A DNA stretch of 9,923 nucleotides from Planctomycetota bacterium. GTDB taxonomy: Bacteria > Planctomycetota > MHYJ01 > JACQXL01 > JAVHLO01. This document shows positions 6,688 through 9,923 of the stretch, piece by piece. Location of the stretch: the NCBI GenBank assembly GCA_031082105.1, contig JAVHLO010000098.1, positions 1 through 9,923 on the forward strand. Direction: 5' to 3'. Both the position numbers and the translations under genes were made by a program. Below the pieces are notes generated by a model. That model was given only the letters and a program-made list of their open reading frames with translations, was not told the origin of the DNA and ran no database searches. Numbering within the stretch: the first letter of the stretch is position 1; each line of letters begins with the position of its first letter.

Positions 6688-6778
6688 GGTATTCTCAATC
6701 CGCAATCAGAAGTTGGAGATTCGATGTCAAAACAAACTACGCCCCGAGGGCCGGCGTCGAATGCGCGGGCGCGGTCAA

Positions 6779-8512
6779 CTACCCGGGACTTCCGCCCGGT
6801 TCAGCCGTCTTGCCGGGATCCCCGGGCGGTTCCGGCGCAGGCTGGGAAGCCGCCTCGCCCGCGGGTTTGTCCGGCGGGGCGGGTGGACTCACCGGCCTGG
6901 CGCCCTCTCGGGGTGCGGCGGCCGGAGCCGGCTGCGGTGCCGGGGGCACCGGGGCCGCTGCTGGTTTCGTTTCTACTGGCGGCGGAGCCGGGGTCGCCGG
7001 GGCCACCACCGCTTTCGGTTCCGCAGTCTCGACGCGCGCCAGACCGACCGCGGGCGGCGTCGGCTCGACGGGCTTTGGCGCGGGTGTGACGGACGGCCTG
7101 GTATCCTGCTTGACCGCGGCATCGACCGGCGTGGGAGCGGCGGCCGGCTGGGCACTGGTGGCGGGCTGAGCCGCCGGTCCGCCCGGTGACGGCGCAGGTT
7201 TCTGCTGCAATGTCGCTCGCGGCGGGCCGTCAGGCGGTCGCGCATCCCTTCGCTCCTCGGGCGGTCTCGGCTGCCACCCGGATGGGCGTTGCTGGCCGGT
7301 CCCCGGACGGCGGTCCTGCTGGCCTTGTCCGCCCTGGGGTCGTGTGTCTCTGCGGCCGTCCTGGCCTCTTGGTTGTCCCTGCTGGGGACGCTGGAATCCG
7401 GATCCAGGCCGATGTTGGCCCTGGCCTTGCCCGCCCTGCGGCCTGGTGTCGCCCCTGCCGTCCTGGCCTCTCTGTGGCTCTCCGGGAGGACGTTGCTGGC
7501 CGCCCGTCGCGGGCCTTTGATCCGGTCCGGCCGGGCCTCTCGTGTCCCTACGACCGCCTGCGTCTCTGGAGTCAGTCCCCGGCGGGCGTGCGCCGACTTC
7601 GCCCGCGCGCGTGTCGGGCCTGTACTGCGGACGCGCGTCCGGTCCGGACGCGGGCGGTCTCTGTTCGCCGGCCGGACCGGGCCCGCCGGAAACCTGCGCG
7701 CCCTTCTCCGGCTCGAGATCGACCTTGATCTCCGATGGCGCGAACTTCGTACGGTCGCCCTTCTCGAGTTCGACAACGACATTGCCGATGAGCAGTTCGA
7801 CGTCGGTAACCTCGCCACGGCCTTTTGGGGTGATGACGCGCGTCCCCTTGCGCGGCATCTCTTCACGCAACTTGGCGTAGTTCTCTTCTTCGAAGCCCAG
7901 GCAGCACATCAGCCGGCCGCAGCGGCCGGAGATCTTCGTCGGGTCGAGCGTCGTCTTCTGCCCTTTGGCCATCTTCATCGTGACCGGCTGAAGATCCTTC
8001 AGGAACTTCCTGCAGCAAAGCTCCGTCCCGCAATGGCCGAAGCTGCCTAGCAGGCGGGTCTCGTCGCGCACGCCGATCTGCCGCATCTCGATGCGGGTCT
8101 TGTACTCCTTCGCAAGCTGTTTGACGAGTTCACGGAAATCGACCCTGCCCTCGGACATGAAATAGAAGATCAACCGCTCGCCGCCGAGCAGCCGCTCCAC
8201 ATGGACCAGGCTCATCGGCAGCTTTAGCTCCGACATGAGCTTCTGGCAGAATTCGTACTCCTTCGGATTCTGCTGGCACGACGTGTCGGGCGCGGTCATC
8301 ACCTCGCTCTCGCTGAGAACGCGGACCACGTGCCCGGCGGGTGGTGCGGTCTGCTCGGGCTTGGGTTCGCCCAGTATCTGGACGATCACCCCGGCCTCGC
8401 AACCGCGCTCGGTCCGTACCAGCACCTTCGCGCCAATGATCACGCCCTCGAGCTGGCAGTTGAACGTGCCGACAAGGAGCATGTCCCCATAACGTACTCG
8501 CATCTGTTGCAT
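6779..8512 (-). CDS. ricT: RicT/YaaT-like PSP1-domain protein with a 310-residue disordered tail
   Basis: PSP1-domain protein. In Bacillus subtilis, RicT (YaaT) joins RicA and RicF in an Fe-S-containing complex that works with RNase Y in mRNA processing; that role is family knowledge. Residues 1-265 form the conserved core. It includes the PSP1 part (about 65-150, with FYFMSEGRVDFRELVKQLA) and the cysteine block GHCGTELCC (159-167), MAKGQKTTLDPTKISGRCGR (181-200) and CC at 203-204, the likely metal or Fe-S ligands. Residues 267-577 are low complexity: first Arg/Gln/Gly/Pro-rich with RxDTRP repeats about every 34 residues, then Ala/Pro-rich. The tail is over half the protein, while typical homologues are near 270-300 residues. 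The start is ATG 8512, with 8503 possible; a consensus promoter ends 9 nt before 8512. The ricT-metG linkage resembles the B. subtilis yaaT...metS neighbourhood. Confidence 0.93.
   Translation of the reverse strand: MQQMRVRYGDMLLVGTFNCQLEGVIIGAKVLVRTERGCEAGVIVQILGEPKPEQTAPPAGHVVRVLSESEVMTAPDTSCQQNPKEYEFCQKLMSELKLPMSLVHVERLLGGERLIFYFMSEGRVDFRELVKQLAKEYKTRIEMRQIGVRDETRLLGSFGHCGTELCCRKFLKDLQPVTMKMAKGQKTTLDPTKISGRCGRLMCCLGFEEENYAKLREEMPRKGTRVITPKGRGEVTDVELLIGNVVVELEKGDRTKFAPSEIKVDLEPEKGAQVSGGPGPAGEQRPPASGPDARPQYRPDTRAGEVGARPPGTDSRDAGGRRDTRGPAGPDQRPATGGQQRPPGEPQRGQDGRGDTRPQGGQGQGQHRPGSGFQRPQQGQPRGQDGRRDTRPQGGQGQQDRRPGTGQQRPSGWQPRPPEERRDARPPDGPPRATLQQKPAPSPGGPAAQPATSAQPAAAPTPVDAAVKQDTRPSVTPAPKPVEPTPPAVGLARVETAEPKAVVAPATPAPPPVETKPAAAPVPPAPQPAPAAAPREGARPVSPPAPPDKPAGEAASQPAPEPPGDPGKTAEPGGSPG
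7319..7468 (-). repeat. in-frame 34-residue duplication in the RicT tail
   Basis: The peptides GQDGRGDTRPQGGQGQ (residues 349-364) and GQDGRRDTRPQGGQGQ (383-398) match at 15 of 16 positions with an offset of 34 residues. The coding DNA is repeated accordingly. Weaker relatives of the RxDTRP core lie at D300, D323 and D423. Slippage or unequal crossover is the likely origin. Confidence 0.75.
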
Positions 8513-8521
8513 AGAAGCGCC

Positions 8522-8549
8522 ATTATATTGAATTCCCTCGAAATGTCAA
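8522..8549 (-). promoter_or_regulatory. consensus sigma70-type promoter of ricT
   Basis: The minus strand shows TTGACA (8544-8549), a 16-nt spacer and TATAAT (8522-8527), a perfect match to both consensus hexamers. Nine nt separate the -10 box from ATG 8512, so initiation at the A of the start codon or a few bases before it would give a leaderless or near-leaderless mRNA. It is the likely driver of ricT-metG-Minf_1886. Confidence 0.8.
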
Positions 8550-8560
8550 GAAGTCTTGAC
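8545..8560. promoter_or_regulatory. 16-bp palindrome joining two divergent -35 boxes, possible operator
   Basis: GTCAAGAAGTCTTGAC has perfect 7-nt arms around a 2-nt centre. Each arm contains the TTGAC of one of the two opposed promoters. The symmetry could be a repressor site, or simply the result of two abutting -35 elements. Confidence 0.5.
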
Positions 8561-8585
8561 TCCGCGACCCGTGACGCGCTACAAT
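8556..8585 (+). promoter_or_regulatory. divergent promoter reading toward the DUF362 gene
   Basis: TTGACT (8556-8561), an 18-nt spacer and TACAAT (8580-8585) each match the consensus at 5 of 6 positions. Predicted initiation is near 8592, about 275 nt before the DUF362 start. It is back to back with the ricT promoter, with only 6 nt between the two -35 boxes. Confidence 0.6.
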
Positions 8586-8720
8586 TGCCCGTGCGCGCCG
8601 ATTGCTGAATCGCCCACAGATTTCCCGGGGCAACGCAGCCGCAGCAGAAAATAGCAGCAGCGGGACAGAGAAGAGGGCTAGCCGGGATTGTTCGCATATC
8701 TGCGGGGAAGCCCGACAGAC
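8586..8720 (+). other. first half of a long leader, no gene recognised
   Basis: This stretch follows the rightward promoter. It contains the small hairpins CGATT/AATCG (8599-8612) and TCTGCGGG/CCCGaCAGA with a GAAG loop (8699-8719), plus CAG-rich runs. No tRNA, riboswitch, SRP or tmRNA signature is visible, and the open frames that cross it look non-coding. It could be only a leader or could encode a small RNA; nothing decides between these. Confidence 0.4.
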
Positions 8721-8840
8721 TGTCATTCCCGCGAAAGCGGGAATCCAGTGGATCGTCGACGCGACCGAGACTGTGGGAATTCAATCTTGTCCTCTTGCTG
8801 TTGCGCCGTTTGCTGGATTCCCGCTTTCGCGGGAATGACA
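8721..8840. repeat. REPIN-like element: two inverted copies of a 28-nt palindromic repeat
   Basis: Copy 1 (8721-8748) contains ATTCCCGC-GAAA-GCGGGAAT, an 8-bp stem with a GAAA loop. Copy 2 (8813-8840) is the exact reverse complement of copy 1 over 28 nt. The spacer of 64 nt (8749-8812) shows no obvious internal symmetry. The core matches the widespread REP-type motif that is often mistranslated as IPAKAGIQ or FPRKRES peptides. Elements of this architecture (REPINs) are mobilised in trans by RAYT transposases; none is in this window. It ends 26 nt before the DUF362 start, inside its leader. Confidence 0.88.
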
Positions 8841-8866
8841 TTTTCACGCTTCTTCATGATTGAACG

Positions 8867-9856
8867 ATGGACCCCAATTCGGACGACAGGAAGTTGACGC
8901 GGCGCGAGTTCGCGCAGAAGGCGATCGCGGCTGCGGCAGCCGCGGCTTGCGCCGGCGGGCTGATCCCGCTGCTTGCCGGGACGGTCTCCTCCGATGAGGA
9001 GACAAAGCCGGACGAGTCCACGCCGCCGGCCACCACGAAACCGGTGATCGCGGTGGCGTCCGGGACCGAGCCGCGCAAGCTCGTCGCCGCGGCGATCAAG
9101 GCGCTCGGCGGGATGGAGAAGTTCGTGGGGAAGGGGCAGCGGGTGTTCCTGAAGCCGAACATGTCGTTCGACCGCGCGCCCGAGCAGGCGGCAAACACGA
9201 ACCCCGAGGTCGTCGCGTCACTCGTCGAGCTCTGCCTGCAGGCCGGCGCGGCCGAGGTGGTGGTTGCGGACCGCACCTTGAACGACCCGCGGCGCTGCTA
9301 CAAGCGGTCCGGGATCCAGGAAGCGGCGTCGAAGGCCGGGGCGAAGGTGGTCATGCTCGAGAGAGACGACGACAGCGTCTACGCCGAGACGGAGATCCCC
9401 GACGGGCGCAGCCTCAAGAAATGGCCGCTCCTCAAGATGGCGCTCGATGCGGACGTCATCATCAATGTCCCCATCGCGAAGCACCACTCACTGGCGCGGC
9501 TCAGCCTGGGGATGAAGAACCTGATGGGCTTGATGGGCGGCGAGCGCGCGTCGATCCACGGCAGGATCCACCGGGCGCTGCCCGACCTCGCAAGCAGGAT
9601 CAGGCCGAAGCTCACCGTAGTCGATGCGTTCAGGATACTCGTCAACAACGGGCCCAGCGGCGGGCGCGTCTCCGATGTGCGCGCGACGAACCTCTTGTTG
9701 GCGAGCGCGGACATGGTGCTCGCCGATGCGTATGCCGCATCGCTGCCGGAGTTCGGCGTGAAGCCGGCGGACATCGGCTACATCAAGACCGCCGCGGAAA
9801 TAGGGCTCGGCACGATGGACATCGCCGCGGCAGAGGTGATCAAGGTCGGCGGGTAG
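8867..9856 (+). CDS. Tat-exported DUF362 domain protein
   Basis: DUF362-family protein of unknown enzymatic activity, 329 residues. The N-terminus carries a twin-arginine signal, TRREFAQKA (11-19), then an Ala-rich hydrophobic stretch to about 39, so export of a folded, possibly cofactor-bearing protein is expected. The mature domain begins near residue 58. It shows the family motifs VFLKPNM (93-99), NTNPEVV (110-116), ADVIINVPIAKHH (195-207), SLGMKNLMGLMGG (213-225) and DAFRILVNNGPSGG (253-266). Only two cysteines lie in the mature part (C123, C144), so no complete 4Fe-4S motif is encoded; DUF362 proteins often neighbour ferredoxin-like genes. The start is fixed by an in-frame TGA two codons upstream, though no Shine-Dalgarno is seen. 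Transcription probably comes from the divergent promoter at 8556-8585 through the REPIN-like leader. Confidence 0.92.
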   Translation: MDPNSDDRKLTRREFAQKAIAAAAAAACAGGLIPLLAGTVSSDEETKPDESTPPATTKPVIAVASGTEPRKLVAAAIKALGGMEKFVGKGQRVFLKPNMSFDRAPEQAANTNPEVVASLVELCLQAGAAEVVVADRTLNDPRRCYKRSGIQEAASKAGAKVVMLERDDDSVYAETEIPDGRSLKKWPLLKMALDADVIINVPIAKHHSLARLSLGMKNLMGLMGGERASIHGRIHRALPDLASRIRPKLTVVDAFRILVNNGPSGGRVSDVRATNLLLASADMVLADAYAASLPEFGVKPADIGYIKTAAEIGLGTMDIAAAEVIKVGG

Positions 9857-9879
9857 CGCGGGGCGTTCAAGCCGGACAC

Positions 9880-9923
9880 ATGGCGAAGGAGATTCCGTCC
9901 ACCGCAGCGGATCCGCCTGCGGC
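9880..9923 (+). CDS. possible start of a downstream gene, cut by window edge
   Basis: An ATG at 9880 opens a frame that stays open to the right edge (MAKEIPSTAADPPA...), 23 nt after the DUF362 stop on the same strand. There is no strong Shine-Dalgarno and too few residues to name a family. The tight spacing would suit a second gene of a DUF362 operon, but this may also be a chance open frame. Confidence 0.35.
   Translation, partial: MAKEIPSTAADPPA

Noticed and set aside
6606..6698. Longer metG start at 6698
   Set aside because: The 31 added residues come from the 7-nt repeat (IQNSQSKIQNP). The family start and a good Shine-Dalgarno support 6605.
6725..6730. TTGACA on the minus strand in the ricT-metG gap as a metG promoter
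   Set aside because: No acceptable -10 box lies 15-19 nt downstream, so the hexamer alone is not enough.
5262..7169. 635-residue plus-strand open frame opposite metG and the RicT tail
   Set aside because: It crosses two real minus-strand genes and the intergenic 7-nt array. Its end is Gly/Ala repeat antisense to the Pro/Arg tail, with no family signature.
8586..8720. Possible 6S, SRP or other known structured RNA after the rightward promoter
   Set aside because: I could not find the long near-continuous pairing of 6S RNA or any conserved SRP/tmRNA core. Only small local hairpins are visible.
8440..8847. 135-residue minus-strand frame and a 78-residue plus-strand frame (8602-8838) across the REPIN-like element
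   Set aside because: They contain FPRKRES, LDSRFRGND and IPAKAGIQ peptides, which are translations of the palindromic repeat and a known source of false gene calls.

Overview
This window looks like chromosomal DNA from a high-GC bacterium of the PVC group (Planctomycetes-Verrucomicrobia-Chlamydiae and relatives such as Lentisphaerae or Omnitrophica). The best lineage marker is the small protein at 4669-5073, which resembles the Minf_1886 family, a family I know as largely restricted to Verrucomicrobia and Planctomycetes. The other genes are housekeeping families. I see no rRNA, tRNA, CRISPR array, transposase or prophage gene. The lineage is inferred from families only, since no search was possible.

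Layout: six genes lie on the minus strand. In transcription order they are a RicT/YaaT-like PSP1 protein with a very long disordered tail (8512-6779), methionyl-tRNA synthetase (6605-5076), the Minf_1886-like protein (5073-4669), an AI-2E family membrane protein (4447-3146), a Ppx/GppA phosphatase (2804-1860) and the translational GTPase TypA/BipA (1749 to beyond the left edge). One gene is on the plus strand: a Tat-exported DUF362 protein (8867-9856), followed by what may be the first codons of another gene. Many long plus-strand open frames opposite the minus-strand genes are GC-driven shadows and are not annotated.

The control centre is at 8522-8585. Two near-consensus sigma70-type promoters face away from each other there, and their -35 boxes form the two halves of a 16-bp palindrome. 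The leftward one sits so close to ricT that the transcript should be leaderless or nearly so. It probably drives ricT-metG-Minf_1886 and perhaps genes further on. The rightward one would give the DUF362 gene a leader of about 275 nt containing a REPIN-like pair of inverted repeats.

Most of the larger gaps between genes carry short, phased, often palindromic repeats. They are a double-stem palindrome with roughly 10-nt units (2879-2940), an inverted repeat with 9-nt units (3018-3087), a degenerate 9-nt array touching a stop codon (4641-4668), a 7-nt array (6622-6656) and the REPIN-like pair (8721-8840). Three of them share the layout ACCGC plus an A/G-rich trio, followed by GAC/GGC-type units. 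These repeats, the palindromic divergent promoter, the 34-residue periodic tail of RicT and an EF-hand-like insert in the AI-2E protein are the most unusual things here. I found no clear new defence or metabolic system.
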